Of a stretch of DNA of 64,000 nt, positions 18,568 through 27,900 are shown piece after piece (the stretch's first letter is position 1; each line of letters starts with the position of its first letter). A program made the translations under genes and the position numbers. The notes under the pieces were generated by a model. It searched no databases, was not told the DNA's origin, and saw only the letters and a list, made by a program, of their open reading frames with translations. The DNA comes from Bacteroidales bacterium M7 (GTDB lineage: Bacteria > Bacteroidota > Bacteroidia > Bacteroidales > Muribaculaceae), in the NCBI GenBank assembly GCA_001689515.1, contig LUJR01000005.1, forward strand, positions 16,044 to 80,043, in the 5' to 3' direction.

Positions 18568-20004
18568 ATGGGAAATCCCAAAGCGTTTCTAACGATAAAC
18601 CGCAAGGAGGCCGGCTATCGTCCGGTCAATGACCGAATCAAAGATTACGGCGAGGTGGAGCAGACACTCAACCCTGAGGACCGCCGTCTGCAGGCTTCGC
18701 GCTGCATGGAGTGCGGAGTGCCTTTCTGCCACTGGACTTGCCCATTGGGCAACCGCCAGCCCGAATGGCAGGACCGCCTCTACAAAAACGACATCAAGGG
18801 AGCATATGCGCTTCTCAATGCCACCAACGACTTCCCTGAATTTACAGGGCGTATATGTCCTGCGGGTTGCGAAAAAGCTTGTGTGCTCAACAAGGAGCAC
18901 CAGCCGGTGACCATCCGCGAAAACGAGTGTGCCATCACCGAGCGCGCCTATGAAGAGGGCTTCATCAAGCCCCGCATGCCCAAAAAGCGTACAGGCTTCA
19001 AGGTGGCTGTCATCGGCTCTGGACCTTCGGGTCTGGCGTGTGCAAACCAGCTCAACCAGCGCGGTCACAGCGTGACAGTGTTTGAGAAGAATGAAGCCAT
19101 CGGAGGTCTGCTCCGCTTCGGCATACCTGACTTCAAGCTCAACAAGAGCGTCATTGACCGCCGTCTGGCTCTCATGGCTGAAGAAGGCATAGAGTTCAAG
19201 ACAGGAGTGTATGTCGGCAAAGACATCACAGCCGATCAGCTTCTCAATGACTACGATGCAGTGTGCGTGGCAATCGGCAGCGAAGTGCCTCGAGACCTCA
19301 AAGTAGAGGGTCGCGACCTCAAGGGCGTGCACTTCGCCCTCGAACTGCTCCAGCAGCAAAACCGTGTCAATGCCGGCGAGGAAATCGCCAAGGCTGACCG
19401 CATCAGCGCCCGTGGCAAGCATGTGCTCGTCATCGGCGGCGGTGACACCGGCAGCGACTGTGTCGGCACAGCCCACCGTCAGGGTGCGCTGTCGGTCACA
19501 CAGATCGAGATCATGCCCAAACCGCCGGTAGGGGAGAACCCTGCCACTCCGTGGCCCTACTTCCCGATGATTCTCAAGACTTCGAGCAGCCACGAAGAGG
19601 GATGTACACGCCGCTGGCTGCTTGACACCCGCAAGTTCATCGGCAAGGACGGACATGTCAACGAGGTGGAAATCGAGGAGGTGAGCTGGGAGAAAGATCC
19701 TGAGACTGGCCGCATGAATCTCATCCACTCCGGCAAGAAGGAGATAATACCCGCCCAGCTCGTGCTGCTTGCCATGGGCTTCACCAATCCTGTAGCCGAG
19801 GGTCTGCTCGAACAGCTTGGAGTGGAGAAAGACCAGCGCGGCAACGTCAAGGTCGACGGTCACCAGCAGAGTTCCGTAGCCAAGGTGTTTGCCGCAGGTG
19901 ATGCCTCTACAGGCGCATCGCTTGTCGTGAAGTGTATAGCCTCGGGACGTAAAGCCGCGCAAGGCATCCACGAATACCTGATGAATAAATCTGATAAACA
20001 ATAA
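18568..20004 (+). CDS. gltD: Glutamate synthase (NADPH) small subunit
   Basis: A 478-residue flavoprotein that passes electrons from NAD(P)H to GltB. The N-terminal iron-sulphur domain has CMECGVPFCHWTCPLGNRQP and CPAGCEKACVLN. The FAD motif is VIGSGPSGLACANQL and the NAD(P) motif VIGGGDTGSDC. The C-terminus AAGDASTGASLVVKCIASG is the conserved flavin-binding end. It forms a two-gene operon with gltB, closed by a strong terminator. Confidence 0.95.
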   Translation: MGNPKAFLTINRKEAGYRPVNDRIKDYGEVEQTLNPEDRRLQASRCMECGVPFCHWTCPLGNRQPEWQDRLYKNDIKGAYALLNATNDFPEFTGRICPAGCEKACVLNKEHQPVTIRENECAITERAYEEGFIKPRMPKKRTGFKVAVIGSGPSGLACANQLNQRGHSVTVFEKNEAIGGLLRFGIPDFKLNKSVIDRRLALMAEEGIEFKTGVYVGKDITADQLLNDYDAVCVAIGSEVPRDLKVEGRDLKGVHFALELLQQQNRVNAGEEIAKADRISARGKHVLVIGGGDTGSDCVGTAHRQGALSVTQIEIMPKPPVGENPATPWPYFPMILKTSSSHEEGCTRRWLLDTRKFIGKDGHVNEVEIEEVSWEKDPETGRMNLIHSGKKEIIPAQLVLLAMGFTNPVAEGLLEQLGVEKDQRGNVKVDGHQQSSVAKVFAAGDASTGASLVVKCIASGRKAAQGIHEYLMNKSDKQ

Positions 20005-20016
20005 ACACGATGCAGT

Positions 20017-20057
20017 GACAGACCGTTATGCAGCCCAAGCATAGCGGTCTGTCTTTT
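20017..20057 (+). terminator. Rho-independent terminator after gltD
   Basis: GACAGACCGTTATGC at 20017-20031 pairs with GCATAGCGGTCTGTC at 20039-20053 (one mismatch), followed by TTTT. Confidence 0.85.
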
Positions 20058-20077
20058 TCGTTACTGTTCATTATCAC

Positions 20078-21931
20078 ATGGAACCTCTAAAACATGAATG
20101 TGGCATAGCGATGATACGCTTGCTCAAACCTGTGGAATATTACCGCCACAAGTACGGCACTTCGGCGTATGCGCTCAATAAGCTGTATCTACTGATGGAG
20201 AAGCAGCACAACCGCGGCCAGGAAGGAGCCGGAGTGGGTGTGGTGAAGCTTGATGCCCAGCCTGGCTCGGAGTATCTCTTCCGTGAGCGCGCCCTCGGAG
20301 CCGGGGCTATACAGGAGATATTCTCAACCATCAACCATAAGCTTGACGGCAGCGATGATGCACCTTTCATAGGCAACATCTACATGGGTCATCTCCGCTA
20401 CAGCACCACCGGACGCAGCGGCATCAGCTACGTGCATCCGTTTTTGCGACGCAACAACTGGCGGTCACGCAACCTGATGCTGTGTGGCAACTTCAATATG
20501 ACCAATGTCGAGGAACTGTTTCAGTCCATAGTCAGCCGCGGGCAGCATCCGCGCATCTACAGCGACACCATAGTGCTCCTCGAGCAGCTCGGCTACGCCC
20601 TTGACCGCGAAAACCATCGCCTGTACACCGAGTACCGTGATACCCTCGCCGAACCGGCTCTGTCGCACCGCATCGAGGAGTCGCTCAATCTCGAGAACAT
20701 GCTCCGCAGCGAAGCTCCGGCATGGGATGGTGGTTTCGTAATCTGCGGTGCTACAGGCTCAGGCGACATGTTCGTGCTCCGTGACAGCCACGGCATACGT
20801 CCGGCATTTTATTATGCCGATGACGAGGTGGTTGTGGTGGCATCGGAGCGTCCTGTGATACAGACCGTGTTTAACATCCCTCGCCGTGACGTAAAGGAAC
20901 TGACCCCCGGCTCGGCTCTGACAGTCAACAAGGCTGGTGAGATGCGCGTGACCGACATCCTCGGCGAGAAAGCCAATGCACGATGCTCGTTTGAACGCAT
21001 ATATTTCTCGCGTGGCAGCGATGCCGACATATACCAGGAGCGCAAGGCTCTCGGGCGCAATCTTGTGCCGGAGATACTGCGTCATGTCGACGGCGACCTT
21101 GACCACTCGGTATTTTCGTTTATCCCGAACACTGCCGAAGTGGCATTCATAGGCATGACCGAGGGGCTTGAGGCTGAGCTTGACCGCCGCAAAGAGGCTG
21201 CCATCATCAAGGCTTCGGAAGCAGGCACTCTCAATGCCTCGACTCTGCGTGGCATCATGGCACATAAACTGCGCATAGAGAAGATAGCCATCAAGGATAT
21301 AAAGCTCCGCACGTTCATTGCCGAAGGCGAGTCGCGCAACGACCTTGCCGCCCACGTATATGATGTCAGCTACGGTTGCGTAACCAACGGTGTCGACAAT
21401 CTTGTGGTGATTGACGACAGCATAGTCAGAGGTACCACTCTTCGCCAGTCGATTATCAACATGCTTGACCGTCTGCACCCCAAGCGCATAGTGATAGTAT
21501 CATCGTCGCCACAGGTGCGTTATCCGGACTATTACGGTATAGACATGTCGCGTATGGGCGAGTTTGCCGCCTTCCGTGCCGCAGTCGCGCTGCTTAAAGA
21601 GCGCGGCATGGAGGATGTGCTTCACGAGACCTACGAGCAGTGTCTTGCTCAGGCAGCTCTGCCTGATGATGAGATACGTAACTGCGTCAAGATGGTCTAT
21701 GCTCCGTTTACCCAGCAGGAGATTTCCGACAAAATCGCGCAGATGCTGACACCCGATAACACCAATGCTGAGGTAAGCCTCGTCTACCAGACACTCGAAG
21801 GTCTTCATGAAGCCATCCCCGGATGCCCCGGAGACTGGTATTTCAGCGGTGACTATCCAACCTCTGGAGGTACACGCCTCGTCAACCGTGCATTCGTCAA
21901 TTATTACGAAGGAAATGCTGACAAGCGCTGA
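20078..21931 (+). CDS. PurF-like glutamine phosphoribosyl amidotransferase, long form
   Basis: A 617-residue protein, longer than usual PurF (about 450-510). The class II amidotransferase Cys lies in KHECGIAMI (C8), so a 7-residue propeptide is expected. NRGQEGAGVG and HLRYSTTGRSG are glutaminase motifs. The PRPP-binding site is NLVVIDDSIVRGTTLRQS. A C-terminal extension of roughly 100 residues (DNTNAEVSLVYQTLEGLHEA onward) is not in standard PurF. Placement right after gltBD recurs in Bacteroidales as I recall, so it may be a paralogue with a separate or regulatory role; whether it catalyses the first step of purine synthesis is open. Confidence 0.82.
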   Translation: MEPLKHECGIAMIRLLKPVEYYRHKYGTSAYALNKLYLLMEKQHNRGQEGAGVGVVKLDAQPGSEYLFRERALGAGAIQEIFSTINHKLDGSDDAPFIGNIYMGHLRYSTTGRSGISYVHPFLRRNNWRSRNLMLCGNFNMTNVEELFQSIVSRGQHPRIYSDTIVLLEQLGYALDRENHRLYTEYRDTLAEPALSHRIEESLNLENMLRSEAPAWDGGFVICGATGSGDMFVLRDSHGIRPAFYYADDEVVVVASERPVIQTVFNIPRRDVKELTPGSALTVNKAGEMRVTDILGEKANARCSFERIYFSRGSDADIYQERKALGRNLVPEILRHVDGDLDHSVFSFIPNTAEVAFIGMTEGLEAELDRRKEAAIIKASEAGTLNASTLRGIMAHKLRIEKIAIKDIKLRTFIAEGESRNDLAAHVYDVSYGCVTNGVDNLVVIDDSIVRGTTLRQSIINMLDRLHPKRIVIVSSSPQVRYPDYYGIDMSRMGEFAAFRAAVALLKERGMEDVLHETYEQCLAQAALPDDEIRNCVKMVYAPFTQQEISDKIAQMLTPDNTNAEVSLVYQTLEGLHEAIPGCPGDWYFSGDYPTSGGTRLVNRAFVNYYEGNADKR

Positions 21932-21952
21932 GAGAGCTGCCTTCCACTGCTG

Positions 21953-22016
21953 CTGTTTACTTAAGATTATTTCGCCTGTAAAGGCGCGGCTAACACCGCG
22001 AGCGTTATGTAAACAG
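21953..22016. repeat. Short CTGTTTAC element with terminal inverted repeats
   Basis: CTGTTTAC at 21953-21960 and GTAAACAG at 22009-22016 are perfect inverted ends. The left 38 bases match 41201-41238 closely (about 34 of 38). An inner hairpin GGCGCGGC / CCGCG sits in the middle. This is the compact form of the element that is expanded at 41201-41480. It directly abuts the palindromic doublet at 22019. Confidence 0.7.
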
Positions 22017-22018
22017 TA

Positions 22019-22109
22019 TAGGGACATGCCATGGCATATCAGAAAATGCTGCACGAAAGCGTTTTGAATGGCAGAGATGTCGGCTGACATGCCATGGCAT
22101 GTCCCTACA
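22019..22109. repeat. Palindromic doublet, ATGCC core, TCAG/CTGA inner flanks
   Basis: It starts TAGGGACATGCCATGGCAT (next bases ATC, a worn arm) and ends with the intact CTGACATGCCATGGCATGTC followed by CCTACA. The linker is about 45 bases. Together with the repeat at 21953 it fills most of the 370-bp gap between the PurF-like gene and glgA; the rest is the glgA promoter. Confidence 0.8.
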
Positions 22110-22240
22110 AGAACACAAAGCGTTAAAGTGGAGCCGGCGGCATCTATGCAATGAAAAAGCGGAGTGTTGGCACATCTCTTTGAAAAAATGTGAAAATGCC
22201 TACTTTCTGGAGGTTTCCATGCCATAAAGTCAACATTTTC

Positions 22241-22259
22241 AAAATAATTGCTAACTTTG
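22241..22259 (+). promoter_or_regulatory. Promoter block of glgA
   Basis: AAAATAATTGCTAACTTTG, with the -7 box TAACTTTG at 22252-22259. It is identical over 19 bases to 4550-4568 in front of the compact amylase gene. The predicted leader is about 35 nt. Confidence 0.6.
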
Positions 22260-22301
22260 CACTCTGAATATAATAGACAATTTCTAACGGAAATCTTTTA
22301 A

Positions 22302-23951
22302 ATGGAAATGCAAAAGGTTGCATTAGACTTGTTATTTGAGACGAGTTGGGAGGTTTGTAACAAGATAGGAGGCATCTATACGGTGCTTTCTACCAAAGCC
22401 AAAACCTTGCAGACTCTCTATAAAGACAAAGTCGTTTTTATTGGTCCTGATGTTTGGTCTGACGAAAATCCATCTCCCTATTTTGTGGAGTCGCGTACTC
22501 TGCTCAAGGAGTGGAAGGCCAAGGCGGAGCTTCCTTGCGGCATAAGCGTTAGAGTAGGTCGATGGGACGTGCCCGGAAAGCCTATCGTGGTTCTCGTCAA
22601 GTTTGACGGGGTGTATCCACACAAAGACGAATTTTATGGCAAGATGTGGGAGCTTTATGGAGTGGACTCCATGCATGCCTACGGCGACTATGACGAGGGC
22701 TGCGCGTTTGCGCTTGCCTCCGGCATGGTGATTGAAAGCATCGCCAACTTCTACGGGACTTCGGGGAAAAATATCATTGCCCACTTTGACGAGTGGACTA
22801 CCGGCATGGGGCTTCTCTACGTGCGATGGAAGCTCCCTCAGGTAGGAACTGTGTTTACCACCCATGCCACGAGCATCGGCAGAAGCATTTGCAGCAATGG
22901 CAAGCAGCTCTATGAGTATTTCAGCGGTTACAACGGCGATCAGATGGCGCGTGAGCTGAATATGGAGGCGAAGCACTCGCTTGAGAAAGCTGCCGCCCAT
23001 ACGGCTGACTGCTTCACGACAGTGAGCGAAATCACAGCCCGCGAGTGCGAGCAGCTGCTTGACATCCGCCCTCATGTGGTTACTCCCAACGGTTTTGAGC
23101 CGGGATTCGTGCCTGGTCCGCGAAAAATCAAGGCTGCCCGTCAGGCAGCCCGCGAAGTGATGCTCAATGTGGCTTCGTCGCTTACCGGCATCAAGTTTGC
23201 CGATGAAGATACCTTCATCGTGGCTACAGCCGGACGCTGCGAGTATCGCAACAAGGGTCTTGATGTGTTTATCGACTCGATGTCGCGGCTCAAAGAATTG
23301 TCACCAGCAAAGCGCATACTTGCGTATATAATGGTGCCTGCGTGGTCACGCGAAGCTCGTGCCGATCTTCAGGCTATGTTGTCACGCAAACGCAAACCCG
23401 GTCTTGACGACCCTTTCATCACCCATTGGCTCAATAATCCGGGCGAGGATGCTGTTAATAACCATATGCGCAACGTGGGTATTTCCAATACCAAGGACTG
23501 CGACATCATCTTGATATATGTGCCTTGTTATCTTAACGGTAATGACGGCATATTCAATCTGTCATATTACGATACTGTCGTGGGCGTGGATGCCACGGTA
23601 TTCCCGAGCTACTACGAGCCGTGGGGCTACACCCCTCTGGAGAGCGTGGCTTTCGGTGTGCCTACGGTGACTACTTCGCTTTCGGGCTTCGGAAGCTGGA
23701 TTTGCGCAGAGCGAGGCAACGGATTCGCTGCAAGCGGAGTTGATGTCGTGGAGCGCAATGACCACAACTACCCTCAGGTAGTGGGCGCAATCGCCGATGA
23801 CATCCGTGAACTTGCATCCATGGATGATGCTGTCCGCGAAGAGATACGCAAAGCCGCTGTAGCGACGAGCGATGCTGCTTTGTGGCAATATTTCATGACA
23901 TATTATGAGGACTCATACCGCATCGCGCTTGATGCAGCCGCTCAGCGTTGA
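22302..23951 (+). CDS. glgA: Glycogen synthase, GT3 (eukaryote-like) family
   Basis: A 549-residue protein. The N-terminus EVCNKIGGIYTVLSTKA is the GT3 glycogen synthase signature, distinct from the KVGGL of bacterial GT5 enzymes. Further matches are FTTHATSIGRSICSNGKQLY, the sugar-nucleotide site RCEYRNKGLDVFID, and the catalytic Glu region SYYEPWGYTPLESVAFGVPT. It extends alpha-1,4-glucan chains from UDP- or ADP-glucose. It lies 75 bp upstream of the phosphorylase gene, likely in one operon for making and breaking glycogen. Confidence 0.9.
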   Translation: MEMQKVALDLLFETSWEVCNKIGGIYTVLSTKAKTLQTLYKDKVVFIGPDVWSDENPSPYFVESRTLLKEWKAKAELPCGISVRVGRWDVPGKPIVVLVKFDGVYPHKDEFYGKMWELYGVDSMHAYGDYDEGCAFALASGMVIESIANFYGTSGKNIIAHFDEWTTGMGLLYVRWKLPQVGTVFTTHATSIGRSICSNGKQLYEYFSGYNGDQMARELNMEAKHSLEKAAAHTADCFTTVSEITARECEQLLDIRPHVVTPNGFEPGFVPGPRKIKAARQAAREVMLNVASSLTGIKFADEDTFIVATAGRCEYRNKGLDVFIDSMSRLKELSPAKRILAYIMVPAWSREARADLQAMLSRKRKPGLDDPFITHWLNNPGEDAVNNHMRNVGISNTKDCDIILIYVPCYLNGNDGIFNLSYYDTVVGVDATVFPSYYEPWGYTPLESVAFGVPTVTTSLSGFGSWICAERGNGFAASGVDVVERNDHNYPQVVGAIADDIRELASMDDAVREEIRKAAVATSDAALWQYFMTYYEDSYRIALDAAAQR

Positions 23952-24026
23952 TGAAGTCAGAGTCCTGATGACTATATAACTAACGAAATCTTTAAACCCC
24001 AAATTACACTAATATTTAATAAGCTT

Positions 24027-26588
24027 ATGAAACTCGATGTAAGCAACGCTAATGGTCCCATCTGGCGCGAAGTGACTGTGAACGCCAGTCTGCCCACTAA
24101 CCTCAAGCCTCTCGAAGAGCTTGCTCACAATCTCTGGTGGGTATGGAACAGCGAGGCGAAATCGCTCTTCCATGACCTTAACCCCGCAATCTGGAAAGCC
24201 ACAGGCGAAAACCCTGTAATGCTCATCCAGCAGCTTACCTCTGACCGTCTGAAAGAAATCGTAAATGACAAGGAGATGATGGAACGCATCGCCCATGTCC
24301 ACACGATGTTTAAGGAATACATGAAGAAGCCCATGCGCAAGGATATTCCTTCGGTGAGCTACTTCTCTATGGAATACGGCTTGTGCAACTGCCTGAAGAT
24401 CTACTCCGGCGGTCTCGGTGTGCTCGCCGGCGACTATATCAAGGAGGCTTCTGACAGCTGCGTAGACATGACAGCTATCGGTTTCCTCTATCGCTACGGC
24501 TATTTCACCCAGACACTGAGCGTTGACGGTCAGCAGATTGCCAACTACGAGCCCCAGAACTTCAGCCAGCTTCCCATCGTGCAGGTGATGGAGGCTGATG
24601 GCAAGCCCATGATTCTTGAAGTTCCCTTCCCCGGACGTACTATCTACAGCCACGTATGGCAGGTCAATGTAGGCCGTATGAAGCTGTATCTGATGGATAC
24701 CGACTTCGACATGAACAGCGAGTTTGACCGTCCCATCACCCACCAGCTCTACGGCGGCGACTGGGAAAACCGTATCAAGCAGGAGTATCTCCTCGGTATC
24801 GGCGGTGTGCTCCTCCTCAAGAAGCTCGGCATCAACCACGATATCTACCACTGCAATGAGGGTCACGCAGCTCTGCTCAACCTCCAGCGTCTCGTGGACT
24901 TCGTGCAGGAGAAGCACCTCGACTTCAACACAGCTCTTGAGCTGGTACGTGCATCTTCGCTCTACACTGTCCACACTCCCGTGCCCGCAGGTCACGACTA
25001 CTTCGACGAAAGCCTCTTCGGCAAGTACTTCGGCGAATATCCCGCCAAACTCGGCATCAGCTGGGCTGACCTGATGAACATGGGCCGCGAGAACCCCAAC
25101 ACCAACGAACGCTTCTCTATGAGCGTGTTCGCTCTTAATACCTGCCAGGAGGCTAACGGCGTAAGCTGGCTCCACGGCGAGGTATCCAAGAAGATGTTTG
25201 CCGGCATATGGAAGGGTTACGGATGGCAGGAGAGCCACGTGGGTTATGTCACCAACGGTGTCCACATGCCTACATGGGCGGCTTCTGAATGGAAGGAATT
25301 CTATGGCCGTCACATGGGTCAGGAGATGTTTGACAACCAGAGCAATCCCAAGGCTTGGGACGGCGTTTACAACGTAAGCGACGAAGAAATCTGGAACCTC
25401 CGTTGCACGATGAAGAACAAGTTCATCAAGTTTGTCAAGGAGGAGTTCAAGACCAAGTGGCTTGCCAACCAGGGTGATCCCTCAAGCGTGATGAAGATTG
25501 TTGACAAGATCAACCCCAACGCTCTCATCATCGGTTTCGCTCGCCGTTTCGCCACATACAAGCGTGCACACCTGCTCTTCACCGACCTTGACCGTCTCGC
25601 CAAGATCGTCAACAACGAGCAGTTCCCCGTGCAGTTCGTGTTCTCAGGCAAGGCTCACCCCGCCGACGGTGCAGGTCAGGGTCTGATCAAGCGCATCATC
25701 GAGATTTCACGCATGCCCCAGTTCCTCGGCAAGATCATCTTCCTTGAGGACTACAACATGATTGTGGCTAAGCGTCTCGTTTCGGGTGTCGATATCTGGC
25801 TCAATACACCTACCCGTCCTCTCGAGGCTTCCGGTACATCAGGCGAGAAGGCTGAGATGAACGGTGTGCTTAACTTCTCAGTGCTCGACGGCTGGTGGTA
25901 CGAAGGCTACCGCTTTGACGAAAAAGCTGGCTGGGCTCTGACCGACAAGCGCACCTTCACCGACCAGGCTCAGCAGGACCGTCTCGACGCTGCCACCATC
26001 TACTCTATGCTCGAGAACGAGATCGTGCCTCTCTATTTCCGCAAGAACTCGGCAGGTTACTCACCTGACTGGATTCAGTATATCAAGGGTTCTATAGCTC
26101 ACATCGCTCCCCACTTCACCATGAAGCGCATGATCGATGACTACATCGAACGCTTCTATGAGCCCGAAGCAAAGCGTATGAAGAAGCTCACAGCCCACGA
26201 CTGCAAGCTCGCCCGCGAAATCGTGGCTTGGAAGGAGCGCGTAGCCCAGGCATGGCCCGGCGTACACGTTGTTGACTTCAAGCGTGACGACCAGGCTGCC
26301 AACAACGCCAAGACAGGCGACAAGGTGGTGACCGAAATCACTGTCGATACCAACGGTCTCGGCAAGGATGTCGTAGTCGAGGAGGTAGTTTACCGCATCG
26401 AGAACGGCGAGGAGAAGCTCTGGCGTCGTGAGGACTTCAAAGTTGTCGCTGAAAACGGCAATTGCCTCACCTACAAGTACGACACCAAGGTGCTTGATCC
26501 CGGTTTCTTCCGCGTGGGCTTCCGCATCTATCCCAAGAACGCCGCGCTGCCCCACCGTCAGGACTTCGCATATGTGAAGTGGATCTAA
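24027..26588 (+). CDS. glgP: Alpha-glucan (glycogen) phosphorylase, GT35
   Basis: An 853-residue protein. The N-terminal NLKPLEELAHNLWWVWNSEA is the domain typical of the short-type bacterial phosphorylases. VSYFSMEYGLCNCLKIYSGG and LAGDYIKEASD follow. The PLP lysine is in ASGTSGEKAEMNGVLN (about residue 608). A C-terminal beta domain (EITVDTNGLGKDVVVEEVVY) is present. It releases glucose-1-phosphate from alpha-glucans in the cytoplasm. It pairs with glgA just upstream and is closed by a strong terminator. Confidence 0.93.
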   Translation: MKLDVSNANGPIWREVTVNASLPTNLKPLEELAHNLWWVWNSEAKSLFHDLNPAIWKATGENPVMLIQQLTSDRLKEIVNDKEMMERIAHVHTMFKEYMKKPMRKDIPSVSYFSMEYGLCNCLKIYSGGLGVLAGDYIKEASDSCVDMTAIGFLYRYGYFTQTLSVDGQQIANYEPQNFSQLPIVQVMEADGKPMILEVPFPGRTIYSHVWQVNVGRMKLYLMDTDFDMNSEFDRPITHQLYGGDWENRIKQEYLLGIGGVLLLKKLGINHDIYHCNEGHAALLNLQRLVDFVQEKHLDFNTALELVRASSLYTVHTPVPAGHDYFDESLFGKYFGEYPAKLGISWADLMNMGRENPNTNERFSMSVFALNTCQEANGVSWLHGEVSKKMFAGIWKGYGWQESHVGYVTNGVHMPTWAASEWKEFYGRHMGQEMFDNQSNPKAWDGVYNVSDEEIWNLRCTMKNKFIKFVKEEFKTKWLANQGDPSSVMKIVDKINPNALIIGFARRFATYKRAHLLFTDLDRLAKIVNNEQFPVQFVFSGKAHPADGAGQGLIKRIIEISRMPQFLGKIIFLEDYNMIVAKRLVSGVDIWLNTPTRPLEASGTSGEKAEMNGVLNFSVLDGWWYEGYRFDEKAGWALTDKRTFTDQAQQDRLDAATIYSMLENEIVPLYFRKNSAGYSPDWIQYIKGSIAHIAPHFTMKRMIDDYIERFYEPEAKRMKKLTAHDCKLAREIVAWKERVAQAWPGVHVVDFKRDDQAANNAKTGDKVVTEITVDTNGLGKDVVVEEVVYRIENGEEKLWRREDFKVVAENGNCLTYKYDTKVLDPGFFRVGFRIYPKNAALPHRQDFAYVKWI

Positions 26589-26613
26589 TCCGCAATCCAG
26601 CGATTCAATCATA

Positions 26614-26648
26614 AGAGCGTCCCGACCTCTAAAAGGTCGGGACGCTCT
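26614..26648 (+). terminator. Terminator after glgP
   Basis: AGAGCGTCCCGACCT pairs perfectly with AGGTCGGGACGCTCT across CTAAA, followed by GTATTTTA. Confidence 0.85.
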
Positions 26649-26661
26649 GTATTTTAAGAGG

Positions 26662-26689
26662 TTGTTTAATAAATTTCCATTAACTTTGT
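26662..26689 (+). promoter_or_regulatory. Promoter of the HTH lipoprotein gene
   Basis: TTG at 26662-26664 and TAACTTTG at 26682-26689, 17 bp apart (a little short). The ATG is at 26711. Confidence 0.5.
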
Positions 26690-26710
26690 GGTGTAATAAA
26701 ACCATCATTT

Positions 26711-27673
26711 ATGCGGACGTTGCTATATGTGATTTTGGCGGTGGTAGTGAGCGGATGTGCTTACTCAAGTTCTCATAAAGTCAGGCTTGATGAGGCTCAG
26801 AGGTTGATAGCGGAGAGCCCTAAGGAGGCATTTGAGCGCCTCAATGCCATGGATGTGTCGGAGTTTGATGACTCGGCTACTATGGCGCGGTGGGCTGTGC
26901 TCTACAGCGAGTCGATGCTGGCAAACAGATTTCATGCACCGTCGGACTCCATTATCAACATGGCGGTGGACTATTATAGCAATCATGACATCACTCAATT
27001 GCCGCACTTGCAGCAACTTAAGGCGAAATTGGCAGTGGCGAGCGAAGAAGATGCTTTGGTTACCGCTCTCTACTTCCAGAAAGAGAAAGAATTACGCCTA
27101 TATGAGGCGAAGCTGAGCCGTGAGAGGTATCTTTGGATCGGACTTTTCATCCTGTTGATAGCAGGAGGGGTGATCGTATGGCAGCGCCAAAGGCTGAAAT
27201 TACAGTCGGCAGACAATGACAGGCTTGTGGCTGAAGCATCGAATCTCAAAAATCTCTTGGCGGATAAGGACAATGACATACAAATGACCCTGAACAGTAT
27301 GTTGGAGTCACGGTTTGCGTTGATTGACTCGCTATGCCAGACCTATTACGAGTCGCAAGGTACTAAAAACGAGCGAAAAGCTATAGCCGAGAAGGTCAAG
27401 GCGGAGATAGAGGGGGTCAGATCAGACTCGTTTGCCGAAATGGAACTTTGGGTCAATAGTTGTAGGCAAAATATATTGGAGCGGTTACGCCAATGCCTCC
27501 CTGACATCACTCCGTCAGACTATCAGCTGGCGGTATACATGGCATGCGGTCTGTCTTCACGTTCCATTAGCCTCCTCCTCGGCGAGACCATCGAAGTCAT
27601 CTACAAACGAAAATCGCGCCTGAAATCTCGTCTCCGCAAGTGCGAAGCCAGCGGCAGTCTCGCCATTGCTTAG
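26711..27673 (+). CDS. Membrane-spanning lipoprotein regulator with cytoplasmic HTH-like domain
   Basis: A 320-residue protein. The N-terminus has a lipobox (VVVSGC, C16), then a helical periplasmic region of about 100 residues (EAQRLIAESPKEAFERLNAM looks TPR-like). One transmembrane helix (about 140-157) is followed by a coiled coil (160-195). The C-terminal domain (ITPSDYQLAVYMACGLSSRS through VIYKRKSRLKSRLRK) has the spacing of a LuxR-like helix-turn-helix. This layout resembles Bacteroidales DUF6377-type and hybrid one-component regulators. It most likely senses a periplasmic signal and controls the barrel gene that follows. Confidence 0.7.
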   Translation: MRTLLYVILAVVVSGCAYSSSHKVRLDEAQRLIAESPKEAFERLNAMDVSEFDDSATMARWAVLYSESMLANRFHAPSDSIINMAVDYYSNHDITQLPHLQQLKAKLAVASEEDALVTALYFQKEKELRLYEAKLSRERYLWIGLFILLIAGGVIVWQRQRLKLQSADNDRLVAEASNLKNLLADKDNDIQMTLNSMLESRFALIDSLCQTYYESQGTKNERKAIAEKVKAEIEGVRSDSFAEMELWVNSCRQNILERLRQCLPDITPSDYQLAVYMACGLSSRSISLLLGETIEVIYKRKSRLKSRLRKCEASGSLAIA

Positions 27674-27685
27674 ATACCTTCTCCG

Positions 27686-27765
27686 TGTAGGGACATGCCA
27701 CGGCATGTCCGAGTCCACGAGATGACAAATTATGGGGTGCGGACATGCCACGGCATGTCCCTACA
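27686..27765. repeat. Palindromic doublet, ATGCC core, CG inner flanks
   Basis: TGTAGGGACATGCC to the closing CCCTACA, with two palindromes GGACATGCC-AC-GGCATGTCC flanked inside by GAGTC and GGTGC. Both copies have the same CCACGG centre. It starts 13 bp after the stop of the regulator gene. Confidence 0.85.
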
Positions 27766-27848
27766 TATTGATGTCAGATAATTTATGGAATAGGAATTGT
27801 AAGATGTTGTAAATTAGATGTTTGTATTTCGTGATGTCAGACTATTAT

Positions 27849-27881
27849 TTTGACTTTTGGTAGCTCTGAGGCGTAACTTTG
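27849..27881 (+). promoter_or_regulatory. Promoter of the TonB-dependent-receptor-like gene
   Basis: TTTG at 27849-27852, 21 bp, then TAACTTTG at 27874-27881. The leader is about 14 nt before the ATG at 27901. Confidence 0.65.
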
Positions 27882-27900
27882 CTGCAAAAAAGCTACGCTT

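Noticed and set aside
18589..20001. 470-residue open frame antisense to almost all of gltD
   Set aside because: It mirrors gltD codon structure, has no recognisable domain and no promoter; GC-rich third positions in gltD remove stops on the other strand.
24009..25313. 434-residue antisense frame over glgP
   Set aside because: It overlaps a clear phosphorylase and has no motif or promoter of its own.
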